This document shows positions 20,639 through 32,181 of a stretch of 64,000 nt of DNA, in pieces. This DNA comes from Cladophialophora immunda (lineage: Eukaryota > Ascomycota > Eurotiomycetes > Chaetothyriales > Herpotrichiellaceae). The stretch lies in NCBI RefSeq assembly GCF_000835495.1, contig NW_015622541.1, positions 5,208,001 to 5,272,000 on the forward strand, read 5' to 3'. Under the pieces are notes generated by a model. It was not told the origin of the DNA, searched no databases, and saw only the letters and a list, made by a program, of their open reading frames with translations. The position numbers and the translations under genes are program-made. Numbering within the stretch: position 1 is the first letter of the stretch; each line of letters opens with the position of its first letter.

Positions 20639-21394
20639 CTATTCGGCTGGCGGCTTGCGTACTGCAATGAACAGGAAGTACGGTCTATGAGCCTCGCCAG
20701 TGTCTTCCAATCTAGGCTTCAGGTCCAATCCGTCCCAGGACTCCTTATACGCGGTCAATTCGAATCCGGTGCTCAACAGCAGCGACAAGTACGTTTCCAC
20801 CGTGCGGTGGTACTTTCGCACCCCCGGAGCCAGCCAGTCCGTGACTCGCAACCCTTCGTCCCAATACTGATTCAGTGGCCAGTACACCGTCCCATTTTCA
20901 TCACGCTTCCATGATGCGTCCGCCGGAGCTGTGAGGACAGGATGTTCGATGGAGAACACGAACCGTCCACCGTGGATTAGGCACGTGAAGACCTCTGCCA
21001 GGAGGTTCCGCAGCGACGGCGTTGGAAGGTAATGGAGCACCAGCGAAGAGTAGACGAGATCGTACGCTCTCGTCGGCAATCGGAGCCCCTCGAGATCTGC
21101 GCGTTGGTAACTTATCCCTGGAAACTCCGCATCCGGGGTCATCGCTTGAGCGCGCGCCAACATGTTCTCCGAGAGATCAATGCCATGAGCTGCCCGGGCA
21201 GAACCGTGCTTGATTGCCCACCGGCAGAACCATCCGAAGCCGCAGCCCAGGTCCAACACTCGCGCATCGCGAACATCCCCTACTAGGTTGCGTAGGGTCG
21301 GCCACTCCGGGGCGCCGTCAAGGCCGTGTTGTGAGCGTGCGAGCTTTTGATATTCGACAAAAAAGGACGGGGTGTCGTAGACGTTTTGTGCCAT
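20639..21394 (-). CDS. Class I SAM-dependent methyltransferase
   Basis: Single exon, 251 aa. Rossmann motif I is RVLDLGCGFGWFCRWA, the acidic ribose-binding residue is in AHGIDLSENMLARA, motif II is DLVYSSLVLHYL and motif III region is HGGRFVFSIEHPVL. A Methyltransf_11/25-type small-molecule O-, N- or C-methyltransferase of unknown substrate, cytosolic. No substrate domain beyond the core. It lies in the eroded block next to a questin-oxidase-like remnant and a dehydrogenase, suggesting a former tailoring enzyme, and it looks intact with a proper ATG. Substrate and pathway are not deducible. Confidence 0.85.
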   Translation of the reverse strand: MAQNVYDTPSFFVEYQKLARSQHGLDGAPEWPTLRNLVGDVRDARVLDLGCGFGWFCRWAIKHGSARAAHGIDLSENMLARAQAMTPDAEFPGISYQRADLEGLRLPTRAYDLVYSSLVLHYLPTPSLRNLLAEVFTCLIHGGRFVFSIEHPVLTAPADASWKRDENGTVYWPLNQYWDEGLRVTDWLAPGVRKYHRTVETYLSLLLSTGFELTAYKESWDGLDLKPRLEDTGEAHRPYFLFIAVRKPPAE

Positions 21395-21790
21395 CGGTGT
21401 CCGTCCCGCTATGTGAGAATGGGATCAACAGTCTCTTTGGCAGTGGTCCACGAAAGTATGACTCAGAGATGCCGTTTCATTGATAGGTGATTGGTGGTCG
21501 AACTACGGCGTGCGATATAAGCCAGAGCAGTCGGGCCACCAGATCTCGAGGTTTCTATGGGTGACACCTCCTATTCCAATACTTGAGGAGTCTCCACTGA
21601 GTAGACCAAAAGCTTTGTAAGATACTAAGAGATGGAAGACATGGAAACCCTCTGAAAGTAGCCATGGTTTGTCGTCAATTTAGCTTATCCAGTGGTATGA
21701 AGAAGGGCAACAATGGCGAGATCTTGTGAGAGGAGTCCTGCGTGGGAGACGGGAACAAAGCGATAATATGCTGAACATCGCGGAGACTCA
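21395..21790. other. Intergenic
   Basis: Promoter of the methyltransferase and 3' flank of the dehydrogenase (both minus strand). No further feature. Confidence 0.4.
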
Positions 21791-22941
21791 TCAAACCCGG
21801 ATGACCAGCTTCCCGACAAAGTCCTGGCCCCTCAACCGCTCAAACGCCTTGGGTGCATCTTCCCAAGCATACACCTCCTGGATACGAGGATGCAGATCGT
21901 ACTTTTCGGCCAGAGCGTCCGCCTTCTCGAGCATGGTCCTGCTGTAGATAAGAATTCCTTTCACTGTACCGAATCGATCAGCAGGCCCGGGCGATATGAC
22001 GATTATTCAATCAACTCACAGGTCTTACCACCCAGCATGAGTGGCATGACGAGGTCCACTGCTTTCGGCGGAGTCAACTGTCCAGCCAAACAGGCCGTGC
22101 CGCCTTGTCTCAGAGCTTTGACCGAGGCTTCCACCGTGCCTGGGCCCGCCATGTCGCATACCAGATCGGCTCCCCTTCCATCTGTGAGGCAGAGGACTTC
22201 GTCGGCCCAGTCCGGGGTGGTCCGATAGTTGATCAAGTCCGAAGCACCGAGCTTCTTTGCAGTCTGAAGCTTTTCGGCGTTCGAGGACGTGGCGATGACC
22301 CTGGCACCGAGCGCGGAAGCGTACTAAGCCACGAGAATTAGCATGGCCGTGCCGAAATGAGTGGAAAGGTCAACTTGCCTGGATGATAGAAGAGCTCACC
22401 CCACCCGTCCCCTGTGTCACGACAGTGGCTCCCTTCTTCAGCTCAATGCTGTCCAAGACGTTGATGGCCGTGCCGGCTGCAGTCACCATCGCTGCCGATT
22501 CCTCCCAAGAGAGGTTCTTGGGCGCCAAAAGGACACAGTCATCCCCAACCACGATGTATTGAGAAAGGGTGCCATCGACGTCACCTGCACCCAAGACGTT
22601 ATGAATGCGAATGGCATCCACATCGCTATCGATCCAATCCCTTCCGGGTACCATAATCACCCTCTCCCCGATACGGTCGTGCCACCTGCTGCCGGGGCCG
22701 GCCTGGACGATCTCACCGGCGCCGTCGCAGCAAGGCACAAGGCCTGGTAATGTGCGTACGGCATATAAAGGCGAGTCAGCAGCAACGAGAAGATCACGGA
22801 AGTTGAGGGCAGCGGCGCGCACCCGAACCAAGACCGAATTTGGCCCAAGGATGGGGATGGGGACATCCTTCAATGAAAGGTTTCCAAGCAGATGCGGCGG
22901 CAGATGCGAGCGCGACTCGTCGATAACGTGGATCTGATATG
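21791..22941 (-). CDS. Zinc-independent alcohol dehydrogenase/quinone oxidoreductase-like (MDR), 5' end unresolved
   Basis: Exons (minus) about 22941-22379, 22323-22020 and 21963-21791. The N-terminal GroES-like part has PNSVLVRVRAAALNFRDLL and CCDGAGEIVQAGPGSRW. The cofactor part has VVTQGTGGVSS, ALGARVIATSSNAEKL and LGASDLINYR, which indicates NAD(P)H binding. The catalytic Cys/His zinc set is absent, as in quinone-reductase-like members. The first intron has a GC donor (CAG/GCAAGT) and TTAG acceptor; the second is GTGAGT..CAG. Coding homology reaches AYQIHVIDESRSHLP near 22940, but no in-frame ATG precedes it, only a TTG at 22873 and an open but Met-less stretch. Either a short first exon is hidden upstream or the start codon has been lost. 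Substrate unknown. Confidence 0.7.
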
Positions 22942-23294
22942 CTGAAGCTATGTCACGTAAGCCGGATGAAATGTCGAATGTGAAGGCGTGACAGTAAGCG
23001 ATTGCTGGGTCGATACTCCTTTCGAAAGCGAGAACCGAGGATTTATACGTCTTTGCTCTGCCAGCCTCGGACGACCTCTTTTAGTCTATCAACGCGTTCT
23101 TGTCCCCTGTAGGTAGCGATGGCCATCTCGCATTTCAAATCAAGGAACTTGTCCCACTAGGGAAGGACCAACGTCGAATGTAGAATCTCCAGACTTCTGT
23201 TGAACTATCCAGCGGAACTCCGCCCTGGTGACCGGCCCCATCGAAATGCATGTGCAGAGTGGATCGTTGCCGTGTCCCGTCGTAAGAAATTGCT
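22942..23294. other. Spacer upstream of the dehydrogenase
   Basis: Minus-strand frame stays open without any ATG for about 50 codons upstream of the dehydrogenase homology, then stops. No other feature. Confidence 0.3.
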
Positions 23295-24107
23295 TCACAG
23301 AGCTGCAGCTGCTATGCGTCCGGCATTGTGTTTGCAAGCTACCAAGAGAATGGTCTCATAAGCACCGTAGTCCTGGAGCAGCTTTCCATGACTCCATTTC
23401 GTCACATACTCGTGATATGTCATCAGCTTGTCTTCCACGCCAGAGGTGGCTTCGCACCACTCTTGTTCGGACATGTGCCACAGGTTCGCGTCAAGGGACA
23501 CTGGCATTCTCGCCATAAGAGGTACGGTGTTGCAGACTCCATCCTTGACCAGGGAGTACACACTGTGGACCATGATAGAAATCAGGACCGTGCGCCTGGC
23601 GCTCTCCAGTGTTACCCAGCGCAGATATGGAGACTTCCTGTGGAGAATGCCCTCCTGACAAGCCGTGGTTGCCTCCTGCAGTCGTTTCGTCCACGCGGAC
23701 AGGATGGCGAGCTGTCTTTCGCCTGCATCTCGCTGGCCGACCTCTGCGTCAAAGAGTCGGATAATCTCGTAGAAGATGAGTGCCTGCGTAGCAAGTAAAA
23801 GCTCGTCGACACTCCATGACGAAGCCTGGGATGCCAGTCTCGAGACACTGTTGTCCAGCATGGAGAATACCGCTCGCTGATTTCGGGGCGTTCTTTGGCA
23901 GTACATGGCGGCGACCCCAAGTAGGTCCTGGTATTCGTGGGGGATGTCGTCGTGATGGGAGCTGTCGTGTACAAAGGGCAATTTACTGCCCTGAACTAGC
24001 TGACTTATACAAGCCTGGAGCTGTTGGGTCAAGAATTCAACCTTCTCCTGGCTGATCGGGGACAGTTCTGGAAATTTGAACGAATACCAGGGGCTTGCTC
24101 TAGGCAT
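23295..24107 (-). CDS. Fungal transcription-factor regulatory domain without zinc cluster
   Basis: 270 aa from MPRASPWYSFKFPEL; the frame is open upstream to about 24195 (...KTPWIDADPNKRHQL) without another ATG. The sequence resembles the C-terminal regulatory region of Zn2Cys6 factors in metabolic clusters: LGVAAMYCQRTPRNQRAVF, LLATQALIFYEIIRLFD, SARRTVLISIMVHSVYS and MPVSLDANLWHMSEQEW. No Cys-rich DNA-binding domain is visible within 300 bp upstream, and its start is unclear. It is probably a truncated regulator, or the DNA-binding exon lies beyond an intron I cannot find. It could in principle act as a non-DNA-binding co-regulator. Confidence 0.55.
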   Translation of the reverse strand: MPRASPWYSFKFPELSPISQEKVEFLTQQLQACISQLVQGSKLPFVHDSSHHDDIPHEYQDLLGVAAMYCQRTPRNQRAVFSMLDNSVSRLASQASSWSVDELLLATQALIFYEIIRLFDAEVGQRDAGERQLAILSAWTKRLQEATTACQEGILHRKSPYLRWVTLESARRTVLISIMVHSVYSLVKDGVCNTVPLMARMPVSLDANLWHMSEQEWCEATSGVEDKLMTYHEYVTKWSHGKLLQDYGAYETILLVACKHNAGRIAAAAL

Positions 24108-24380
24108 CAGCTGGTGGCGCTTGTTCGGATCAGCGTCGATCCAGGGTGTTTTGGAGACCTTTCTGAGACCTTTGTGAGGAATTAGAGTGGGTATAGCTTA
24201 GGGGAATTGGTCATCTACGTGTGTCGTGGTCCAACACCTCGTAAGAGGGTCTCAATAGGTGCGTGGTGTGTTTAACCACTCAGACCTTAATGAGGGATGG
24301 GCAATCCCAAAGCGAGTTACCAAGATCTTATTGCAGGGATCGCGACCTCTCGGATAGCAGATTGTTCCTCCATAGGCTTC

Positions 24381-27300
24381 TCAGACTTCCCCATCATGCT
24401 CTGAGTGTCTGTAGTGATTCATCATTTGATGTCTCGAGTTCAGGTGTTGCGCCACATTGGTAGACTTTCTGCCCCATCGCGACAATTTTTGCCGCGAGAG
24501 TGCTTCGTAGTCACTTTCGTGGACTGCTTCGTTCATGGCTTTTTGCTGCTCTCGCAGATATCCAGATAGACCTTGACGAGCAAATAATCTTTTCCTGATG
24601 TGCCACAATTGGAGGCTGAGTGATTCACTCCGGTACCCGACCCAGACGGAGATGGCAACCACAAGCACGGTAAGAGGCATTGCCGCGGCCCAGAAAATCC
24701 ACTGACCCTCGTCAAGACTGCGAATGTCCTTTGTGTTCATGCCGAGGAGACTCGCAACAAAGGACATGGGCAGGAAGATGATGGTCACGATCGTGAAGAC
24801 CAGAATGGCCTTTCCGTGGTCTTCCTGCTGAATCTCGACACTCTGGACCAAGAGCGACCGGATCCGTGGGATGGCATCTAGGATTCGGCTGTACGATTCG
24901 AGGTCCTCCCTGCTGTCACGCAATAATTTGCCGTAGAGGGGGAGTTCGAAGTCGTAAAAGAGGGCGTCGCGCGTTGTCGTCGTAGTTTTGAACCCCCGCG
25001 GATTTAACTTGTCGTAGTAGTCCGACAAAGTTAACCAGCCTTGTTCCGTGAGATCTGTGACAGCTAGGGCCTCCTCTTCAAGGCTCTGTATCTCTTGCAG
25101 AAGGCGGCGTCGGGGTCGATTGTTGATCTCATAAGTCTTCAGAAATCACGTCAGACCCGCACTCAAATCCGAATGTGTCCTAGGGAAAGGCGAGGAGTGG
25201 GAAATTTGAGGATACGTACCAGACGGTCAAGCTGTTTCTGATAAATTCCGATCAAGTCCAGTGGATGTCTCTTCGACACTCGGTCCTTCAGATCCCCAAG
25301 CAACATCATCAAAAAGTACTCGGGACCCACGGTATCGTAGTGAATGCTACTAGAGAACTCATTGACGCGACTCATCAGCATCAGATTGTTCTTGGCTTCT
25401 TCAAATGCTCCTTCAGCCGCGTACCCAAGCTCCACAATATGGTTGATATGTTCAATCTCCATGAAAGAACGAAACTCACGGGGTGACTTTCGATAGGCCT
25501 GGTGGGTCGACGAGACGGCGTAGCCAGAGTATGCCATCATGATCAAGATTCGTTCAAAGCCTTTGACCAACCCGTTGGGCAGTCGGTACGTGGACGACTC
25601 GAATTTCCGATCACGGCAGGTGCCCGCGATGATGTCGTTTTTCATGGTGCGAAGACTGGTACAATGACTGAGAACTTCGTCTACGAGCCGTTTGGCATCG
25701 CATTCCAGCTGGAACGCGGCCACTTCGTCACTCGTCCTGATCCATTCCTTCAAATCCATCTCTGAGACTTCTGTTGCAATGAAATGGGACGCTCGCAAGT
25801 GCTGGATAACATCCGCAAGCTGCGAATATGATTGTTGATCCAAACAATCATGGCAACGATTGATGTCGAGTTCAGGAAGTTTCAACTCGGGCTCACCAGA
25901 CCTTCGAGGGGCGGAGTCCGCTCTCACAACGTAGTAAGTTTCGGTTACCTTAGTGGTGCTTGGTGACTTCGGCGTTGCCTTGTTGGCAGACATCAACTGC
26001 TGCAGTCCTTTGATGAAAACCTCGACGGCGTACCAGAACTTTTTGATTACCACCGACGGGTAGTCTTGAGGAAGGAAGAACTCCAACAGCTCCACCAAAA
26101 TGTCGAAACACAACTGGATTTTGGGGAATATGTCACGGTGCGATTTCATCTCCCCTTCCGCCCTGACCGGCAAAGATTCTTTGCAAAGCGTATTGACTCT
26201 CTCTGCAACCGCTTGCTTTGAAGACTCGAGCAGGCCTTTATAGATCGGCCCTTCTTTCTCACTTAGGCCACCGAGCCTGTGGGCCATGACCCGGTTTCCT
26301 TGAGTGAGGTTTGAGTCCACCTGGGCGAGGATAAAGTTGAGAACCTGTAAATCAGAAGTATCTTGTAGAATGGCGCTGAGACTCGTCGTCGGATAGCCTC
26401 CGGGCAGGAATCGGTCACTTGATTCTCGCCCGACAGTCCCATTAGTTGAAGGCGCAAGGTTTCCAGGTTGTTTTGGCTTCAGATTGCCGGTTGGCCAGAG
26501 GAATACCGGTAGCGGCGGGGCTGGCTGTTGGTCGCCTTCATTTTGATTTACCTTCCAAGTAGGTTCTGGTGGCTTGCTCGGTTGTTTCTCTTCTTCCCCT
26601 GAGACCCGAGTATCACCGAGCTGTTCCCGCGCCTTGATATCTTCTGTTGCATTGCCTGCCATTTCAGGATTTTTGGACAAGCCTGTAACATTGTGCATCT
26701 CTTTCGGGGGATTCTTCAGAGACTCATAAATATCTCTAGGCACATAAAAGATATGATCATATCCACCTGCCCCACGAACCGTATTCGTGATGGTTGTAGG
26801 AATGTTCCGGACCTCGTATTTTGGTTGTTTGGGCCTGTGCATTACCCCATAGTGGAAATCTATTTCTGAAGTGGTGTCCTCTCGACGTACCAGAGCTTTC
26901 TCCTCTCTGTCTGTGACGCGTCTGCGCGATGAGGATTGCAGCCCAGGTCTTTCAACGTCCGCCAGCTGTCGTGTGTGGCGTTCTGGTCTGCGAGAAGGAA
27001 TGCCCGATCGGACAGTCGCTTCTGGTGGCGGTTTATAGGGAATTAACGCCCAAGACTCGCCGCGGTGAGTCGATCTCCGTGTGCTCCTCAGGGTACTTGT
27101 TCTGATAGGGTCGATCGCAGGATAGGAAATCTGAATATTGCCCTTGGCGCCTCTCTTGTCGGAAACTTTCTTGTGCTTCAATTGCTGTGGCACCTGAAGC
27201 TTTGCCTTTTCCTCAGCTGAGGCCTCTGACAGCTCCGACGGAGAGTCGACCAAGTCTTGTGCAGCAGGATCTCGACTGGGAAGAGACCCTGATATCGCGG

Positions 27301-29044
27301 CGGCGCCAACGTGTTCGCGGTCGACCACACTCGCAGGGCTTATAGTCGCTTCAGAAGATTTGGGTTGATCAAACTGCATCACCTCCGCCACCTCGCGTTC
27401 AAGCCGCTGATTACGTTTCTTTTCACGCGGTGATGTGTTTCGTCTTCTTGGTCGCTCTTCAGCTCCTTCCAGAGGCTGTCTTCGGCGGTTTGTTTCTCTG
27501 ACGATACTTCTCGACGGTCGCTCGTAACGATCGTCTTCACGAGCACGTATGACGAGCTCCTTCCGGTTAGAAAGCCAATCGCCGTCGGGCGGGGTGTATA
27601 GCTCACCCCCAGGAGCTAGTGGAGCTTCAGGAGGCGGAGCAGTAGAGCATAGAGAGACCCGAATAGTGACACTAAACTCGGTCTGGCTGCTGATAAACGG
27701 TTGCCAGTCCGGGGCGGTGATCTCGATGCCATCCTTGTCTTTCAAATGATACAACTCAGGTAAGTCTCCAAATCTTCGACCGCAAAGCCCCACCACTTTA
27801 TCCATTACAGCCTATGCAGTGATTAGTTGGGGCATCTGAGCGAGGCAGTATCATTCTAAGGAGCGCTTACAAACCAGGTCCGACATTGTTCCACCGGGAG
27901 GAAAAATGTTCTGTCACTCGGGTCTAGGAGTCGGATGATCTGAAGTTCGTTGTTTTGAGCCGTTCTGGTGATGTCCGTCACCTGCACCGAAGGTCCGAGC
28001 ATGTCGTTAATAGAGTCTGGAGAGCTTGTAACCATGGTCCCTAACCCGTTGTCAGACAGTGCTCCCTTTCCAGATCAAAAGAGTAGGTACCAGAGCTGAA
28101 CAATAGCGCCCACAGACTATGCACGTGGAGAATTCCTAATGGATCCAGCAACGTCTGGAGTATTTGCCGTTTATCTTGCGACGAAGTATCCTGGTCTTTG
28201 TAGACAAATTCAAAGAGGGTCCGAGGACGATGAAAATCCGGATCGGTCCTGGCATCCTCGGCGACCTCTCCACGGATCAGGTACGGTGTTGATATGAAAA
28301 TCGCCCATTTACTGGGGTTGCCGTTGCCATGCCCATCGCATCGATAGACTCTTTCTTGGAGAAACTTGCCTGTGGCATGAGCTTCCTCCAGCTCGGAACT
28401 AGCCTTGGTCAGTAGGATGGATGCGAGGCTGCGTTCGTCTAGATCGATAGAATCAATGGTTGGTACGAAGTTCTATCTAAAGTATAAGCTCAAAATTCTC
28501 TGGACCTTGAGAGTATCCATTGCATTGCTTACCTGAAAATCCTGCAACTTTCGAAGCCGCGCTTGCGAGTGGCTGCGCGAGTGGGCGTAGGGTCAGATCT
28601 CCCGGCGTCTTTTTCCAGGGGGCAACAGCAGAGTCCAACTCACATCCACTGAAACTGATAACTGTTCTTTTGACCACTATCTCCGGGCTGCGATTGCACG
28701 ACGGCAATTTCCCGCGCGTCTTGATCAACGTATCTGCGAACACTCAGAATGTTTTGTTTCTCGATCTTCTCAATGTGATGCCGGTGGCGTGCGACTTCCA
28801 ACCACTGGATCTTGTTGAGCGTGGACTGTTTGGCGAGGCCCTGCGAAATGAAGTTTGAGCCGCCAGCGATGTCTTGAAGCTCGACATCAAGGACATTGTC
28901 AGGTTTTCGATAATAATCAGTGGAGCTCGGTGATCTGGACGGTCTTCTGTCCTCGTAATACCGCGTGTCAGATCCGTCGCTATCCCGCCTGCGAATGACA
29001 ATGGATTGCCTGCTAGAGCTGGACGGAGAGCGCGTATACGGCAT
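24381..29044 (-). CDS. Ubiquitin-like plus CorA-like Mg2+ transporter domain protein
   Basis: Six exons (minus): 29044-28644, 28572-28533 (40 nt), 28472-28091, 28040-27871, 27811-25220 and 25136-24381, all joining in frame to 1446 aa. An Arg/Ser-rich N-terminus precedes QWIHSQARLRKLQDFQNFV. Then comes a block found in fungal CorA-like proteins, a ubiquitin-like segment around FFLPVEQCRTWFAVMDKV to SVTIRV, a long charged region with RRRQ and KKRN clusters, and a helical region. The C-terminus has two membrane helices, the first ending in LPMSFVASLLGMNTKDIR with the CorA GMN motif, the second FWAAAMPLTVLVVAISVWVGY. CorA proteins move Mg2+ as pentamers; whether these giant fungal forms transport anything is unproven. 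The last acceptor (GAAG) is atypical. Nearby genes give no hint about function. Confidence 0.85.
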
Positions 29045-30078
29045 TGCAATTTATCCGCTTGAGAGGATATTACTACCTGGAAGATTTGCAACTCGAAGGC
29101 GCACTTGCTCGAACGTGGACGTGCGTTGGCGGTGATGTTTGCTTGCCCTTCAGACTGTCGACAAGTCGATAGCGAGAGAAGTGGCTCTGAGCGACCGGCT
29201 ATTGTGTACAGCCTTATGCTGGCCTTAAAGTCGGAACGGCAACCAAAGAGAGAAAAGTATCACTTCGACGCTTGACGTGTTCGAGATTTCAGAGATAAGC
29301 CAATCTCGTTCCATTTGAGGTGTCCGTAGCCGTGGAAAGGATAAGGAACAAAGTAGACAGGCTACAGGATATTGGCGACCAAGGTGAACCGCACGCATAT
29401 CAACTGACATCGTGGAAGCTCTCGACTCTCGCTTAAGCATCACCACCTACCAATGACTGCTTCTGGCAGCTCAAAATTAGAACGCAAAGTGTACAGGCCT
29501 GGTGATGTGTGACTGGGGTCAACGCAGACCGGTGAGAAACTCGCCCCGCCACCATAAAGCTAGGCCGCCAAGGGGCATTTTTGGCGAGAAGTGACAGCGA
29601 CGGACGTGGGGGCCAGTGATATACCCCAGTATATCGAAGTGCGCCGCAGCTGGGGGGCTTGGTAGGCAGCCATGATCCACCTAAGCACGTATTTGCAACC
29701 CTTGCGAATTCCGCTCTGAAAATCGAGAGTGTACGAGTGTTTGAATACTACAGCTAGATGCAACACCAGAGATGGTCCGTAGGAAAGAGAGGCTGAAGGA
29801 CGGCACTTCAAATTTGCTGGGTAACCACACCTTCCGCCCTTTATGGGGAGGCTCCCTGGGGCTCCGAGGTTAGGCTTAAGAATGCCCTGGGGCTGCTCCC
29901 AGGGACTCATCCGCTAGTTATGGGAGGCTGACTTCCACGCCGCCCGGCCCGTCCCCAAACACCCTTTCCGTGGACCACCTATTGCGATGTTCATGCTGGC
30001 ATACCCTCTTGCATTACCAACATCATACCACTGTGCCTTCGGAGCTCTTTCTCCAGCTTAGATACATCGTCATAATGT
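29045..30078. other. Intergenic, about 1 kb
   Basis: No supported gene; the open frames (up to 116 codons at 29560-29910, minus) have no recognisable domain. Promoter of the CorA-like gene. Confidence 0.4.
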
Positions 30079-30483
30079 CTAAGTACACAATGCTACGTTG
30101 GATGTTCCCATGTCTCTTCCAGCACCAGATCCTTCCAATTTCTTCCCGTGCGCCTCGTAGGTGGCGACCACGAAACCCAGGGCGAGGACGGTCCAGAGAA
30201 GTAGCTGCCACCATCGTCGGTCCTTGATCTTCGCGATATAGGCAGTAGTAAGGCTAAAGACTGCGCCTGGGGACCCTTTCGCGTTCCAGATGCCCGTGCA
30301 AATCACCCCGCTGTTATGGCTATGCTTGTCTTTGCCGAGGAATAGGACCACGCCGGCGAGAATCAGGATGATCCAGAAGCTGATAATGATCATCTGGACC
30401 ATGAAGGTATACGCGGAATTGAGCTGATCAGCCACGTCCGCAGGAACCGCAATGGCGTCTCGAGACCCACTTGCCGTGGGCAT
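30079..30483 (-). CDS. Small predicted membrane protein
   Basis: 134 codons from an ATG (MPTASGSRDAIAVP). Two clear hydrophobic segments, MVQMIIISFWIILILAGVVL and QLLLWTVLALGFVVATYE, flank a polar loop with a third weaker apolar stretch (PGAVFSLTTAYIA). There is no signal peptide or family I recognise. It stands alone between the CorA-like gene and the eroded block, with no conserved neighbours. The hydrophobic pattern argues that it is real, but an upstream exon or loss of function cannot be excluded. Confidence 0.4.
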   Translation of the reverse strand: MPTASGSRDAIAVPADVADQLNSAYTFMVQMIIISFWIILILAGVVLFLGKDKHSHNSGVICTGIWNAKGSPGAVFSLTTAYIAKIKDRRWWQLLLWTVLALGFVVATYEAHGKKLEGSGAGRDMGTSNVALCT

Positions 30484-31927
30484 TGAGAAGCGGCGCCAGA
30501 GGTGATAGCTCTAGCGCGGCGGATCGAGTGACGAAAGAACCATGGTGTCGAGTGTGATGAGTGTGCGACTGAGACTCGAATTTCAGATCGCAAAATATCA
30601 GCCACAGGCAGAGCACTCTACGCTGCCAGCACACGAGGAATCCGGTATATACGCCATTGCGGTGGTAGACGAAGGCGCCGACCACTGAAGCACATTGATC
30701 TCGTCCATTTTCAGCCGCGATTTGCCGATATTTGGGCTCTGTGGTATCACCACCATTCTTACGCCAGAAGCCTTTACTCAATAAGGAGTAGGATGTGCCC
30801 CTCAGAGAGGAAGTGGTCTTCTCAGCCTACCACAGAAGAGTGACGAGTTGTCCAGGCTCTTCGTGGGCATCACGACTGGGTCTGCCATGTAGCCCCGATG
30901 CCCAGGGTCTTCCTGGTCGCGGTCTCCTGTAACAGCGATAATACCGTACTGCAGAAAGACGGATCCGCGAGCATGGGTTTTGGACATGGTTCGTCGCAAG
31001 GAGTGCTCGGGCAAGGCAAGCTCGTTCTTGGTCGATTGGCGAAAGCGGTGTTCCTTGCCACTGCTCATCCAATGGTGATGGTTAAGGCCGTTGAAAGAGC
31101 CCGTCCTGTCGCCTCATCGTCGATATCTGGAGCATGTCCATTGGACAGGAAAATTCCGAGGGGTCGTCGCCTGCGGCAGCTGGAAACGAGAGAAGGAAGC
31201 TGCTGCAGCACGCACACCTCAAGTAGGTGATGGGCAGCTCCAGGTTCGGGGACAGGCGTTGGCGACTCGGGGGCTGCGCTCTAGCCTCTCATGCCCTAGC
31301 CTTGCGCCGGTCGGCGTCCTTATTTACGTCAATTAACCGCCGAAGTCCCAGGGCTTGCCTCTAATAGGCACGCTGACTACGAGTTTTGGCAGCGGGGCGG
31401 ACCGCCCACCAGAAGAACCTCTTTGAAAGTTTCTGCATGCGACTGCTTTCAGCAAGCTGAGAGCCTCACGCCGACCTCAATTCTCAACTCTTGCCGAGGA
31501 CTCGGTCCGCTGCCTCGCTGAAAAGGGCCAGTATAGTACTGTACCAGGCTAATGATGCAAGCCACGCGCCTCGAGGTGACAGCGCACCACACCGCACCGC
31601 AGTCGTCCTGTCATTGCAACAATCCACCATCGCCCTTGAAGGCAGAAGGGAGAAGACAGCGTGGCGATGACGAAGCAGGTCGGTTGTTTAGAGCCCAATT
31701 CACTTCCCAGCCACGTCCACAGAGATGCAGAGTCTCCTCCGGATCTTGCCTGGCCCGGCACAGAGGTACATAAGAGTCTCCTCACGGGTCCGCAACATGA
31801 CCTGATGGCAGATGCTGGATCAGACACACTTTCGTTGAATCCTCGTCGTTCGCAGGAAGTTCAGTAGGTCTCGCTTTGCGCACTCGTTTGACGCCGGAGC
31901 CCGGGCCTCGTCTCCCTCAGCCTGATC
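30484..31927. other. Gene-poor stretch, possible ABC-transporter relic
   Basis: About 1.4 kb without an intact gene. On the minus strand near 31040-30970 a short peptide (LSPIDQERACLARALL) has the spacing of an ABC signature/LARAL motif, but frames break on both sides. Otherwise only short overlapping open frames. Confidence 0.3.
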
Positions 31928-32133
31928 ATGGCGTTCAGCCTCTTCGTCGCTCTATCTGCTTGTTGCGGGCACCCGGTCATTGCTCAGATTCTGTCCAAGA
32001 GCACCCCTTCTGCTCCAGACCATCCCTCTGAAGTCTTGTCGGGCGATGTCTGGTCCACGACTCATTCTACTCACCCCCTCCCAATTGGCCAGACTCCTAC
32101 ATGGCTGCCCGCCACTTATGCTCCGGACCGCTG

Positions 32134-32181
<48 letters not shown>

